Shown: one piece after another, positions 16,792 to 25,005 of the stretch | Layout of the letters: every line of letters begins with the position of its first letter | Numbering within the stretch: the first letter of the stretch is position 1 | Source: Candidatus Dormiibacterota bacterium | GTDB taxonomy: Bacteria; Chloroflexota; Dormibacteria; Aeolococcales; Aeolococcaceae | DNA: 64,000 nt | Reading direction: 5' to 3' | NCBI GenBank assembly: GCA_036495095.1 | Contig: DASXNK010000200.1 | Span: 1-64,000, forward strand | Notes under the pieces: generated by a model | What the model saw: only the letters and a program-made list of their open reading frames with translations | Database searches by the model: none | Told to the model about the DNA's origin: nothing | Position numbers and translations under genes: made by a program

Positions 16792-17376
16792 ATGGCGAAG
16801 TCAAGAGGGGTCTCGGCCGACGCGGTCCGCACGGCAGCCTGCGACCTGTTCGCCGACCGGGGCTACCGCGGGACGTCGATGAAGGACATCGCGCGCGCGC
16901 TCGGTGTGTCGGCCCCCAATCTCTACAACCACACCCTCGCCAAGCAGGACCTGCTCGTGGGGATCATGACCCTGGCCATGGATCGGGCCATCGCCGCGCA
17001 CGACGCCGCGGTCGCGGGGGTGGAGGACCCGGCCGAGCAGCTGCGCCGGGCCACGGAGACGTCCGTCCTCGACTTCCTCGCCCACCCGGCCGAGATCACC
17101 GTCTGCAACACCGAGATCCGCAGCCTCGAGGAGCCGCACCGGGCGGCGATCACCGGCAGGCGAGACGCCTACGCCGCGCGCATCCGCGCGATCGTCGACC
17201 GCGGCTGCGCCGGCGGCCGGTTCTCCACCCTCCAGCCGCGCGTGGCCACGTTCGCCATCCTCGAGCTCCCGGCCAACGCCACGGCCTGGTTCAGGGAGCG
17301 CGGTGAGCTGTCGGCGGCTGAGGTCGCCCGCATCTACGGCCAGTTCGCACTGCACATCGTCGGCTATCAGAAATAG
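16792..17376 (+). CDS. TetR-family transcriptional regulator
   Basis: The 194-residue protein has a TetR helix-turn-helix at residues 8-55 (AACDLFADRGYRGTSMKDIA and APNLYNHTLAKQDLL) and a ligand-binding helical domain with a typical KstR2/FadR-like layout. It is divergent from the MaoC/carboxylase operon, so it most likely represses that operon and is released by an acyl-CoA. GCAGGG lies a few bases before the ATG at 16792. The effector cannot be assigned from the sequence. Confidence 0.9.
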   Translation: MAKSRGVSADAVRTAACDLFADRGYRGTSMKDIARALGVSAPNLYNHTLAKQDLLVGIMTLAMDRAIAAHDAAVAGVEDPAEQLRRATETSVLDFLAHPAEITVCNTEIRSLEEPHRAAITGRRDAYAARIRAIVDRGCAGGRFSTLQPRVATFAILELPANATAWFRERGELSAAEVARIYGQFALHIVGYQK

Positions 17377-17388
17377 TGACTGGGATCG

Positions 17389-17394
17389 TATACT
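17389..17394 (+). promoter_or_regulatory. -10 box TATACT before the histidine kinase
   Basis: TATACT lies 13 bases beyond the stop of tetR and nine bases before the GTG at 17404, so the kinase probably has its own promoter with little or no leader. Confidence 0.4.
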
Positions 17395-17403
17395 CCGGCG
17401 GGG

Positions 17404-19008
17404 GTGAACCGGAGAGGCACGCGGGAGAGCGAGGTGCAGGACCCATCGACGGGGGAGGGCCTGGATCGCTGCTCACCCACCGGTGTCCCGGCCGGGCACC
17501 GGACCGCCGCCCCGAGCCCGGACACCTTCCCGTTGATGGTCGAGAGCATCATCGACTACGCGATCTTCGCGATCAGTCCGGATGGCCGTGTGGCGACCTG
17601 GAACGAGGGAGCACGGCGGCTCAAGCAGTACGACGACCACGAGATCGTGGGACGTCATATCTCCACCTTCTACCCGCCGGAGGACCAGGCCTCCGGCAAA
17701 CCGGAGCGGCTGCTGGCGACAGCGGACCAGGCCGGTCGTGCAGAGGACGAGGGATGGCGCATCCGGAAGGATGGGTCGCGCTTCTGGGCCAACGTCGTCA
17801 TCACCGCTCTCCGTGGCCCGGAGGGAGGACTTCGCGGCTTCGTCAAGGTGACCCGGGACCTGACCGAGCGCAGACGCGCGGAGGAGGCGCTCCGCCAGAG
17901 CGACCAACGGTTCCGGGTCATGGTCGAGAGCGTGATCGACTACGCGATCTTCATGCTCGATCCGGACGGCGCGGTGGCGACGTGGAACGAGGGAGCGCGG
18001 CAGCTCAAACGGTACGAGGCGGCCGAGATCATCGGTCGTCATTTCTCCGCCTTCTACACGCCTGAGGACCGGGCCTCGTCGAAGCCTCAACGGTTGCTCG
18101 ACGAAGCCACCCGCAACGGCCGTGTCGAGGACCAGGGGTGGCGCATCCGCAAGGACGGCTCCAGCTTCTGGGCGGACGCGGTGATCACCGCACTGCACGC
18201 CGGTGACGGCCGCCTCATCGGCTTCGCCAAGGTGACGCGCGACCTCACGGAGCGCAGGCGCGTCGAGGAGGCCCTGCGCGAGGCGGCCGAGCGTGAGCAC
18301 GAGGCGGCGGAGCAGCTCCGCGAAGCCGCCCGGAGCAGGCAGGCCCTCGTGGCCATCGTCGCGCACGACCTGCGTGCGCCGATCAGCGTCCTCCATGGAT
18401 CCGCCGACCTCCTCGTCCGCGACTGGGAGCGCCTCGACGAGGCGGACAGAGGGAAGCTGCTCGGCGGGCTGTTGTCGACCAGCTCCCGGCTTCGGGAACT
18501 CGTCGACGACGTTCTCGATCTCAGCCGCATCGAGGCAGGGAAGCTCGACTACCAACTGGATACCGTCGACCTCCTCGAGGTTGTCCTGCGCGCGGCTGGC
18601 GATGTGGATCCCGGCCGTCAGCGCATCGTCGTGGTCCCGCCCGCCGGGGGGGCGTTGGTACGGGGAGATGAGCGAAGGATCTGGCAGATCGCCACGAATC
18701 TGATGAGCAACGCCCTGAAGTTCTCGCCTTTCAGCGCCCCGGTCGAGGTGGTCGTCGACGTCGAGGGCGGGTCGGCTCGCGTCGCCGTGACCGACCGGGG
18801 CGTCGGGATCACCGAGGAGGAACAGCTGAGGTTGTTCCAGCCGTTCTCCCGGATTCGGGAATCGAGGGGCGCCGGTCCGGAATCGGGAACGGGGCTCGGT
18901 CTCTATATCGCGCGGTCGCTGGTGACGGCCCAGGGAGGCGACATCGGTGTGTCCAGCGAGCCCGGTGCCGGCTCGACCTTCCACTTCACGCTGCCGCTCG
19001 CCCTCTGA
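17404..19008 (+). CDS. Soluble sensor histidine kinase with two near-identical PAS domains
   Basis: The 534-residue kinase has PAS 1 at about 43-155 and PAS 2 at about 170-282. They share long phrases (VATWNEGAR, GWRIRKDGS, KVTRDLTERRR), so one arose from the other by tandem duplication. A coiled coil leads to the HisKA box with phosphorylated His321 (AIVAHDLRAPIS), followed by an ATPase domain with NLMSNALKF and GTGLGLYIARS. There are no membrane helices, so it senses a cytoplasmic or freely diffusing signal such as redox state. No response regulator lies beside it. GTG 17404 is the first start; GTG 17434, four bases after GGGAGAG, would shorten the chain by ten residues. Confidence 0.9.
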   Translation: MNRRGTRESEVQDPSTGEGLDRCSPTGVPAGHRTAAPSPDTFPLMVESIIDYAIFAISPDGRVATWNEGARRLKQYDDHEIVGRHISTFYPPEDQASGKPERLLATADQAGRAEDEGWRIRKDGSRFWANVVITALRGPEGGLRGFVKVTRDLTERRRAEEALRQSDQRFRVMVESVIDYAIFMLDPDGAVATWNEGARQLKRYEAAEIIGRHFSAFYTPEDRASSKPQRLLDEATRNGRVEDQGWRIRKDGSSFWADAVITALHAGDGRLIGFAKVTRDLTERRRVEEALREAAEREHEAAEQLREAARSRQALVAIVAHDLRAPISVLHGSADLLVRDWERLDEADRGKLLGGLLSTSSRLRELVDDVLDLSRIEAGKLDYQLDTVDLLEVVLRAAGDVDPGRQRIVVVPPAGGALVRGDERRIWQIATNLMSNALKFSPFSAPVEVVVDVEGGSARVAVTDRGVGITEEEQLRLFQPFSRIRESRGAGPESGTGLGLYIARSLVTAQGGDIGVSSEPGAGSTFHFTLPLAL

Positions 19009-19044
19009 GCGACGTGCCTCGCCGCGGCCGGCCTCAGGCCCCCT

Positions 19045-19998
19045 TCACCCCTGGTCGGGCGCGGTGATCCGGGCGATCTCGGCCAGGTCAGCGGCGGTGG
19101 GCTGCCACTCACCGGCCCTGACGTTGGCAGCGACCTGCTCCGGCGAGGTGGCCCCGGCAATCACCGACGAGACGGTCCGCTGGGCGGCCAGGCCGCCGAT
19201 CGCGACATCGAGCATTGTGATCGAACGCTCGCGCGCGAAGGCCTCGAGTTTCTCGAGCACATCAAAGGTATCCGCGGTGAGCACCGACTCACGTTTCCAC
19301 ACCTGGATCCGGCTGCCCTCGGGCGGGGCCTCGCCGCGTCGGTACTTGCCGGTGAGCAGGCCGCTCGCCAGCGGGAAGTAGGGCAGAAGACCGATCTCGT
19401 AGCGCTCCAGGGCCGGGACCAGGTCGGCCTCGATCGCGCGCTCGAGCAGGCTGTACCTGTTCTGCGCGCTGATGAAGCGCTCGAGGTTGCGGGTGCGCGC
19501 GATCCACTCCGCATCAGCCGTCTGCCAGCCGCTGAAGTTCGAATGACCGAGATAGCGTACCTTCCCCTCGTGGACGAGGTCGTCAAGGGTCGACAGGGTT
19601 TCCTCGATCGGGGTGGCCGGGTCGGGCACGTGCATCTGATACAGATCGATCCACTCGGTGCGCAGCCGGCGCAACGAGTTCTCGACCGCCCGGCGGATGT
19701 AGCGGCGCGATCCGCGCGCACCCCAGTCCATGCCGTTGTCCTGGCCGAGCCGGCGGACGTCACTGCCGAACTTGGTTGCGATCAGAACGTCGTCCCGGCT
19801 GCCCTGAAGGATCTCGCCAAGCCGCTGTTCTGAATCGCCATACGAGTCCGACGTGTCGAACAGGTTGATGCCGTGATCGAGGGCGGCATGGACGACCGCC
19901 CGGCTCTGCTCGAGATCGAGCTTCATCCCGAAGTTGTTGGTACCGAGGCCGACCACGGAGACGGCGAGACCGGACGTTCCGAGACGGCGTGGCGTCAT
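19045..19998 (-). CDS. Aldo/keto reductase
   Basis: The 317-residue protein is a TIM-barrel NADPH-dependent oxidoreductase: LGTNNFG near the start, the catalytic Asp and Tyr in FDTSDSYGDSE, Lys in IATKFG, His in YQMHVPDP, and a GATSPEQV cofactor-binding end. The subgroup resembles YghZ/Kv-beta-like reductases acting on aldehydes and methylglyoxal; the substrate is uncertain. I prefer ATG 19998 to GTG 20004 because TATGCT, a good -10 box, lies six bases before the ATG. It converges on the histidine kinase gene and stands alone. Confidence 0.88.
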   Translation of the reverse strand: MTPRRLGTSGLAVSVVGLGTNNFGMKLDLEQSRAVVHAALDHGINLFDTSDSYGDSEQRLGEILQGSRDDVLIATKFGSDVRRLGQDNGMDWGARGSRRYIRRAVENSLRRLRTEWIDLYQMHVPDPATPIEETLSTLDDLVHEGKVRYLGHSNFSGWQTADAEWIARTRNLERFISAQNRYSLLERAIEADLVPALERYEIGLLPYFPLASGLLTGKYRRGEAPPEGSRIQVWKRESVLTADTFDVLEKLEAFARERSITMLDVAIGGLAAQRTVSSVIAGATSPEQVAANVRAGEWQPTAADLAEIARITAPDQG

Positions 19999-20004
19999 GG
20001 TCAC

Positions 20005-20010
20005 AGCATA
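20005..20010 (-). promoter_or_regulatory. -10 box TATGCT of a leaderless promoter
   Basis: On the minus strand TATGCT is followed by GTGACC and then the ATG at 19998. The six-base spacing places the transcription start at or next to the start codon of the aldo/keto reductase. Confidence 0.45.
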
Positions 20011-20109
20011 GCGGGCGCATTCCGTCCGGCCGCCGCTCCTGACGGCAGCCGCCTTGGTCAGCGGCTCATCCCCCTCCCCTGGTGGCGGCCCGAACCGCGG
20101 GCCCCGGCA

Positions 20110-20475
20110 TCAGGTGGAGCGACGCCGGTGCAGATGCTGCCGAACCACCCGTAGCCACCGTGGGCCGGCCTGGGCCGGCGGCTGCTCCAGTCCCTTCAGG
20201 CGTGCACGTGCGGATCGGAGCTGCCGGTCCGCCGCTGCCAGGCGCACGCGCAGCTCATCGCGCTCCCGCGTCACCTCCTCCAGGCGGCGCCGCAGAGCCC
20301 CCTCGGAATTCTGTGGTCTCGTCGCGACGCGGAGCGCCGGCTCCGCCACCTCGTCCTCGTCCGAGCCTCTCCGCGCACGCGAACGCTGGGCGAGTGCGTT
20401 CAGCACACCGTCGATCGCGCGCCACTGGTCGTCCAGCTCGGGATCGATCGCAGCCGCCGATCGCTCAGTGCTCAT
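20110..20475 (-). CDS. Hypothetical coiled-coil protein
   Basis: The protein has 121 residues. The middle (about 55-97) is a heptad-like helix rich in Arg, Glu and Leu (LRRRLEEVTRERDELRVRL), and the C-terminus is basic. There is no signal peptide or known domain. The ATG at 20475 has GGGTGG about nine bases upstream. Codon use fits its neighbours, but nothing else supports a function. It lies between two solo genes. Confidence 0.5.
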   Translation of the reverse strand: MSTERSAAAIDPELDDQWRAIDGVLNALAQRSRARRGSDEDEVAEPALRVATRPQNSEGALRRRLEEVTRERDELRVRLAAADRQLRSARARLKGLEQPPAQAGPRWLRVVRQHLHRRRST

Positions 20476-20776
20476 CCGTCATCCACCCCGGAGAGCGGTC
20501 TGCGCCTCCTCCGGTCCTCCGTCGAACGGCGCAGCATGGTCACTCTCGCTCTCATCATCGTCCAGCGGACGGCGGGTGGGCGACACCACCGCCGTGCACC
20601 CGCCAGAGACGATCGGCTCTTCCCAAAACTTGCGGCGACACGGGGAAGTATGTGACGGAGGGATGGTTCACACCGCTTTCGTGTCATCGGCGATCGGCCG
20701 CCGAGCGCTGGCCGGCCGACAGCCCTGAGCAAGGTTGGTCGGGTACCGTGGATGCTGTGGAAGCCCGTTCGGCGGC
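20476..20776. other. Intergenic region upstream of the SGNH/ABC operon
   Basis: No gene longer than about 20 codons with a credible start is visible. TTGCGG near 20631 and TATGTG near 20649 might be promoter boxes for the operon that starts at 20777, and TACCGT at 20744-20749 is another candidate -10. None is strong. The rest is featureless GC-rich sequence. Confidence 0.35.
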
Positions 20777-21523
20777 ATGAGCAGGATTCTCGGTGCGGGT
20801 CTCCGCGCCGGCGCGGCGCTGGTCTTCGCCGCCGGGCTGGCAGGGTGCGGGTCGGCCTCGAGCGGTCAGGGCGGGCTCCCGCCGGCGCCACTCCCCACGC
20901 CGGCGATCACCACGCCACCCGCGGGCGGCCGTGTCGCCTATGCCGCCCTCGGCGCCTCCGAGACGTACGGGGTCGGCGCCAGCCCGATCTCCGACGGCTA
21001 CGCCTACCGGCTGCGCGACGCCCTGCGGCTGACCGCCGCCGACTTCGCGGACGTGGCCATCCCGGGCGCGACCCTCGGCGACGCCTACCAGACCGAGCTG
21101 ACCAACGCTCTCACCATCCAGCCGACGGTGTCGACGGTGTTCTTCGGCGTCAACGACATCCGTGCCGGGGTCCCGATCGCCCGGTTCACCTCGGACCTCA
21201 GCGACCTCGTCACCACCCTGCGGCGGGCCGGATCGAGGGTGCTCGTCGTCGGCGTCCCCGACCTCGGTGTCATTCCGGCGGTGCGGGCGGCGCTCCGCGG
21301 CGCCGACGCCGCGGCGCTCACCCGGCAGTGGAATGCGGCGATGCGGGGCGTCGCCGCCGCGACCGGTGCCGCCTTCCTCGACCTCGAGGAGCTCTCGAGG
21401 GAGATCTCGACCCATCCCGAGGAGATCGCCCCGGACGGCCTTCACCCGAGCGACGCGGGCCACGCACGGCTCGCGGCGGTCATCCTCGCAGCGCTCCGCT
21501 CACAGGGGTACGTCAGCGCATGA
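20777..21523 (+). CDS. SGNH/GDSL hydrolase lipoprotein
   Basis: The 248-residue protein has a lipoprotein signal with lipobox LAGC (Cys24) and a Pro-rich linker. An SGNH hydrolase domain follows: nucleophile Ser61 in LGASETYG, oxyanion Asn126 in FGVNDI, and the Asp/His pair in DGLHPSDAGH. Such enzymes cut acyl or acetyl esters of lipids or glycans outside the membrane. The last base quartet ATGA overlaps the next gene, an ABC ATPase. A related SGNH lipoprotein closes the same operon, which suggests that the transporter and both hydrolases act on one lipid-like substrate. Confidence 0.85.
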   Translation: MSRILGAGLRAGAALVFAAGLAGCGSASSGQGGLPPAPLPTPAITTPPAGGRVAYAALGASETYGVGASPISDGYAYRLRDALRLTAADFADVAIPGATLGDAYQTELTNALTIQPTVSTVFFGVNDIRAGVPIARFTSDLSDLVTTLRRAGSRVLVVGVPDLGVIPAVRAALRGADAAALTRQWNAAMRGVAAATGAAFLDLEELSREISTHPEEIAPDGLHPSDAGHARLAAVILAALRSQGYVSA

Positions 21524-22236
21524 CCATCGAGACCACCGGGCTCACCGAGACCTCCGAGCCCGCCGTCCTCGTCCCCACGCTCTGCTTCGAGGACGTTCGC
21601 ACGTCGCTGTGGGCGGGCGGCGAGGAGGTTCGGATCCTGCGCGGGGTGAGCTTCCGGCTCGACCCCGGCGAGCTCGTCGCCCTGGTCGGCCCGAGCGGGA
21701 GCGGCAAGAGCACCATCCTCGGGATCGCCGCGGGCCTGGACGCGCCGACGTCGGGCCGCGTCGTCATCGACGGCACCGACATCAGCCGGATGCCCGAGCG
21801 GCCGCTGTCGCGGCTGCGCTCGCGGCGCATCGGCATGGTCTTCCAGTCGTACAACCTGCTGCCGACCCTGACTGCGCTCGAGAACGTCGAGCTGCCCCTG
21901 CTGGTCCCGGGCCAGCCGCGGCGGCCACCGGGCCGGGCGCGTGAGCTGCTCGCCGGGCTGGGTCTGGAGCACCGGCTCCACCACCGTCCGTCGCAGCTCT
22001 CGGGGGGCGAGCAGCAGCGCGTCGCCGTGGCCCGGGCCCTGGTCACCGACCCCACCCTGCTGGTCGCCGACGAGCCGACCGGGAACCTCGACACCGCAAC
22101 CGGCGAGGCGCTCGTCGACGTGCTCCTCGAGGTGCGACGGCACCACGGGACCACGGTGCTCGTCGCCACCCACAACGACGCCCTGGCGCGGCGGGCCGAC
22201 CGGGTGCTGCGGGTCCGCGACGGGGCGCTCGAGTGA
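21520..22236 (+). CDS. ABC transporter ATPase (LolD/MacB type)
   Basis: The 238-residue ATPase shows Walker A GPSGSGKST, Q-loop VFQSYNLLP, signature LSGGEQQRVAVARAL and Walker B LLVADEPTGNLD followed by the H-loop VATHN. The GNLD phrase marks the family that pairs with FtsX-type permeases and drives lipoprotein or lipid extraction rather than import. The start ATG overlaps the hydrolase stop by four bases, and its own stop overlaps the permease start as GTGA. It should power one or both permeases downstream. Confidence 0.93.
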   Translation: MTIETTGLTETSEPAVLVPTLCFEDVRTSLWAGGEEVRILRGVSFRLDPGELVALVGPSGSGKSTILGIAAGLDAPTSGRVVIDGTDISRMPERPLSRLRSRRIGMVFQSYNLLPTLTALENVELPLLVPGQPRRPPGRARELLAGLGLEHRLHHRPSQLSGGEQQRVAVARALVTDPTLLVADEPTGNLDTATGEALVDVLLEVRRHHGTTVLVATHNDALARRADRVLRVRDGALE

Positions 22237-24941
22237 CCGGCGCGCTCCGCCTCGCCCTGCGGTACGTGCCCAGGGCGCTGGCGCGCGGCGGCCGCCGCGC
22301 CGTGGTCACGCTGCTCTGCATCGCCGTCGGGGTTGCGGCGATCGTCGCCCTCGAGGTCGCGGCGCTGTCCGTCGGCGACGCGCTCACCACCAACGTCCGC
22401 GCCGCCAACGGTGGCGACATCTCGGTGTCGACCAACTCCGCGCCGCTCTCGTCGAGCGACCTCGCCGTGCTCCGGCAGCTGGCCGCCCGCGGCGTGGTCA
22501 GCCGCTGGACCGCGGTGAGCCGGGTCCACGCCACCGCGGGCACCCCCGGCGGCCGCCTGGTCCCCTTCGACGCCGCCGTCGTCGACACCTCGACCTACCC
22601 CGTCGGAGGCCAGCCCACCTTCGTCACGCCCGCCGGCGGCAACGTCCAGCAGCTGCTCCGCCGTCCCGGCGACGTGCTCGTCTCCGCCGTGCTCGCCGAC
22701 GAGCTGGGGGCGCATGCCGGCTCGCCGCTCCACGTCGACGGCGTCGGCGGAACCGGCCTGCAGGCGACCGTCCGCGGGGTGCTCGCCCAGGCGTCGCTCG
22801 AGCACGCGGCGGTGATGTACGTGCGCCTCGCCGACGCGGGCACGCTGACCTCGGCCCCACCGCAGTACGTCTCCGTGTACGCGAACGTGAACGGCGACGC
22901 CACCTCCACGGCTGCGCTGCTGCGCCAGGCCTTCCCTCAGGCGGGGATCACCACCGTCGCCGAGGCGGTGGCGAGCGCTCAGCAGCAGGTCCACGACTTC
23001 CACACCTTCGCCCTGCTCTCCGGCCTCGTCGCCCTGCTGGTCGCCGGGGTCGGGATCCAGAACGCGATGCAGTCCTCGCTGGCGTCACGGATCACCGAGG
23101 TCGCCATGCTCAAGGCGCTCGGCAACCCGCCGGCCGTCGTCGGCGGCCTCTTCGCGCTCGAGGCGGCCGCCCTCGGCGCCGCCGGCGGGGCGGTCGGCAC
23201 GGCGGTCGGGATCGGGGTGAGCAGCGCCGTCACCGCGGCCGTGGTGCGTGCCACCGGGCTGGCGGCGTCGGCGCACGTCGACCCGGGGGTGGTCCTCGAG
23301 GGCATCGGTCTGGGCCTCGGCGCCACCGTCCTCTTCTCGCTGCTGCCGATCAGCGGGGCGGTCGCCGTCCGCCCCCTCGGCCTGATGCGCGGCGACCTCC
23401 TGCCCGCGCGGCGCTCGGTGCCGCGGCAGCTCGGCCTCCTGCTCGTCGTCGTCGCACTCTTCGCGCTGCTCGCCGCCTACGTCACCGGCGACCTCCAGGC
23501 GTCGGTCCTCCTGGTCAGCGGCGGGGTCGCGATCTGCGGCCTCCTCACCCTGCTCTTCGCGGCGGCGGTCGGTGCGCTGGCGCGGCTCCGGCGGCCGGCG
23601 CACACGGCGACCGCAGCCGGGGTCACGGCCGTGTCGGTCGTGGCCGTCGCCGTGGTGGCTCCGCGCGCGCCCGCCCTCGCGCCGCTCGCGCTGCTCGCGC
23701 TCGCCGTCTGGGTCGCGGCCGCGCTCGGCCCCCAGCGCTGGCGACTCTGGCTGCTGATGGCGGGTCGGAGCCTCGACCGGCGGCGCACCCGCAGCGCCGT
23801 GACCATCGTCGCCCTCTTCGCCGGCGCACTCTCGGCGGGGCTCACGATGACGATGGCGTCCGCGCTCCACGGGCAGATCACCGATGCCATCGCCAGCAGC
23901 GGGTCGACCAACCTCGTCGCCGTGGCCACCGACCCGTCGCGCGACGCGCTGCTCCGGAGCGCAACCCGCCTGCCCGGGGTGCAGATCTCGCAGGCGACGG
24001 TGATCGCCGCCGGACGCGCCACCGCGATCGACGGCGTGCCGGTGGCCGCGGCGCCGGCGCCCAACGCCACCGACGACCCCGGTGAGGGCCGTCTGCGGGC
24101 CCTGAACGGGCTGACCGGGTACGCCCTCGGCTCCGGGGACCTCCCCGGCTCGATCCGGGTGAGCGAGGGCCGGCCGCTGGGACCCGCCGACGCCGGCACC
24201 ACCAACGTCCTCGTCGACCGGTCCCTGGGTGGGCCGCCCACATCGCTCCATCCAGGCTCGACCGTCACCCTCGCCGACGCCACCACCGGCAACCGGGTGA
24301 CCGTGACCGTGGTCGGCACCTATGGGCGGGCCGGTCTGCGCAGCCAGCTGACGTCCCGCTACTCGCCCCGCGTCCTCGGCGACGAGACCGCCGCGCGCAG
24401 CCTCGCCGGCGGGGGCGTGGAGACGGTGCTGAGCATGTCCATCGCCCCGGCACAGCTCGACGCCGACAGCGTGGTGCTCCAGCGCGCCGTCCCCAGCGCG
24501 CTCGTGGCCAACGTCAACGACCTCACCGTGGTGGTGAGGACGGTCCTCGACAACCTCCTGCTGGTGCTCACCGTGGTCACCGCGATGGTGGTGCTCGCCG
24601 GGATCGCGGTCGTCGCCAACAGCGTCACCCTGGCGCTGATCGAGCGGGCGCGCGAGGTCGCCCTGCTGAAGTCGGTCGGCTTCGGACCCGGGCACGTCCT
24701 CACCGTGGTGGTGCTCGAGCACGGGCTCGCCGGATTCCTCGCGAGCGCGGCCGGGGTCGTGTCGATCGCCACCGCGCTCGCCATCCTCTCCCGGCAGGTG
24801 CTGGACACCCCGATCGCCGTCAGCGTGGGCATCAGCGCGGCGCTGGTGAGCGCCTCGGTCGTGGTGACCGCGCTCACCGCGTGGCTGGCGGCGCGCAGCG
24901 GAGCCTCGGCCCGGCCGTCGACGGCGCTGCGCAACTCCTGA
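22233..24941 (+). CDS. ABC transporter permease, double FtsX domain
   Basis: The 902-residue permease has an N-terminal helix (about 18-42), an extracytoplasmic domain to about 245, and an FtsX core of three helices with LVALLVAGVGIQNAMQSSL and ITEVAMLKALGNP. A second block of helices at 390-505 is followed by another extracytoplasmic domain and a C-terminal FtsX core with VVANSVTLALIERAREVALL. It is thus a fused pair of half-permeases like actinobacterial and clostridial lipoprotein or antimicrobial-peptide exporters. The GTG start at 22233 overlaps the ATPase stop. Confidence 0.9.
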   Translation: MTGALRLALRYVPRALARGGRRAVVTLLCIAVGVAAIVALEVAALSVGDALTTNVRAANGGDISVSTNSAPLSSSDLAVLRQLAARGVVSRWTAVSRVHATAGTPGGRLVPFDAAVVDTSTYPVGGQPTFVTPAGGNVQQLLRRPGDVLVSAVLADELGAHAGSPLHVDGVGGTGLQATVRGVLAQASLEHAAVMYVRLADAGTLTSAPPQYVSVYANVNGDATSTAALLRQAFPQAGITTVAEAVASAQQQVHDFHTFALLSGLVALLVAGVGIQNAMQSSLASRITEVAMLKALGNPPAVVGGLFALEAAALGAAGGAVGTAVGIGVSSAVTAAVVRATGLAASAHVDPGVVLEGIGLGLGATVLFSLLPISGAVAVRPLGLMRGDLLPARRSVPRQLGLLLVVVALFALLAAYVTGDLQASVLLVSGGVAICGLLTLLFAAAVGALARLRRPAHTATAAGVTAVSVVAVAVVAPRAPALAPLALLALAVWVAAALGPQRWRLWLLMAGRSLDRRRTRSAVTIVALFAGALSAGLTMTMASALHGQITDAIASSGSTNLVAVATDPSRDALLRSATRLPGVQISQATVIAAGRATAIDGVPVAAAPAPNATDDPGEGRLRALNGLTGYALGSGDLPGSIRVSEGRPLGPADAGTTNVLVDRSLGGPPTSLHPGSTVTLADATTGNRVTVTVVGTYGRAGLRSQLTSRYSPRVLGDETAARSLAGGGVETVLSMSIAPAQLDADSVVLQRAVPSALVANVNDLTVVVRTVLDNLLLVLTVVTAMVVLAGIAVVANSVTLALIERAREVALLKSVGFGPGHVLTVVVLEHGLAGFLASAAGVVSIATALAILSRQVLDTPIAVSVGISAALVSASVVVTALTAWLAARSGASARPSTALRNS

Positions 24942-25005
24942 GCGTGCCGGGAGCCCGACCCCCGGGAGTCATGGACCCGTCACCGCCCAGGAGGACGATC
25001 CGCCG

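Noticed and set aside
23400-23760. A gene break in the long FtsX permease where a second helix block begins
   Set aside because: The frame is continuous and fused double permeases of this size are common in the family.
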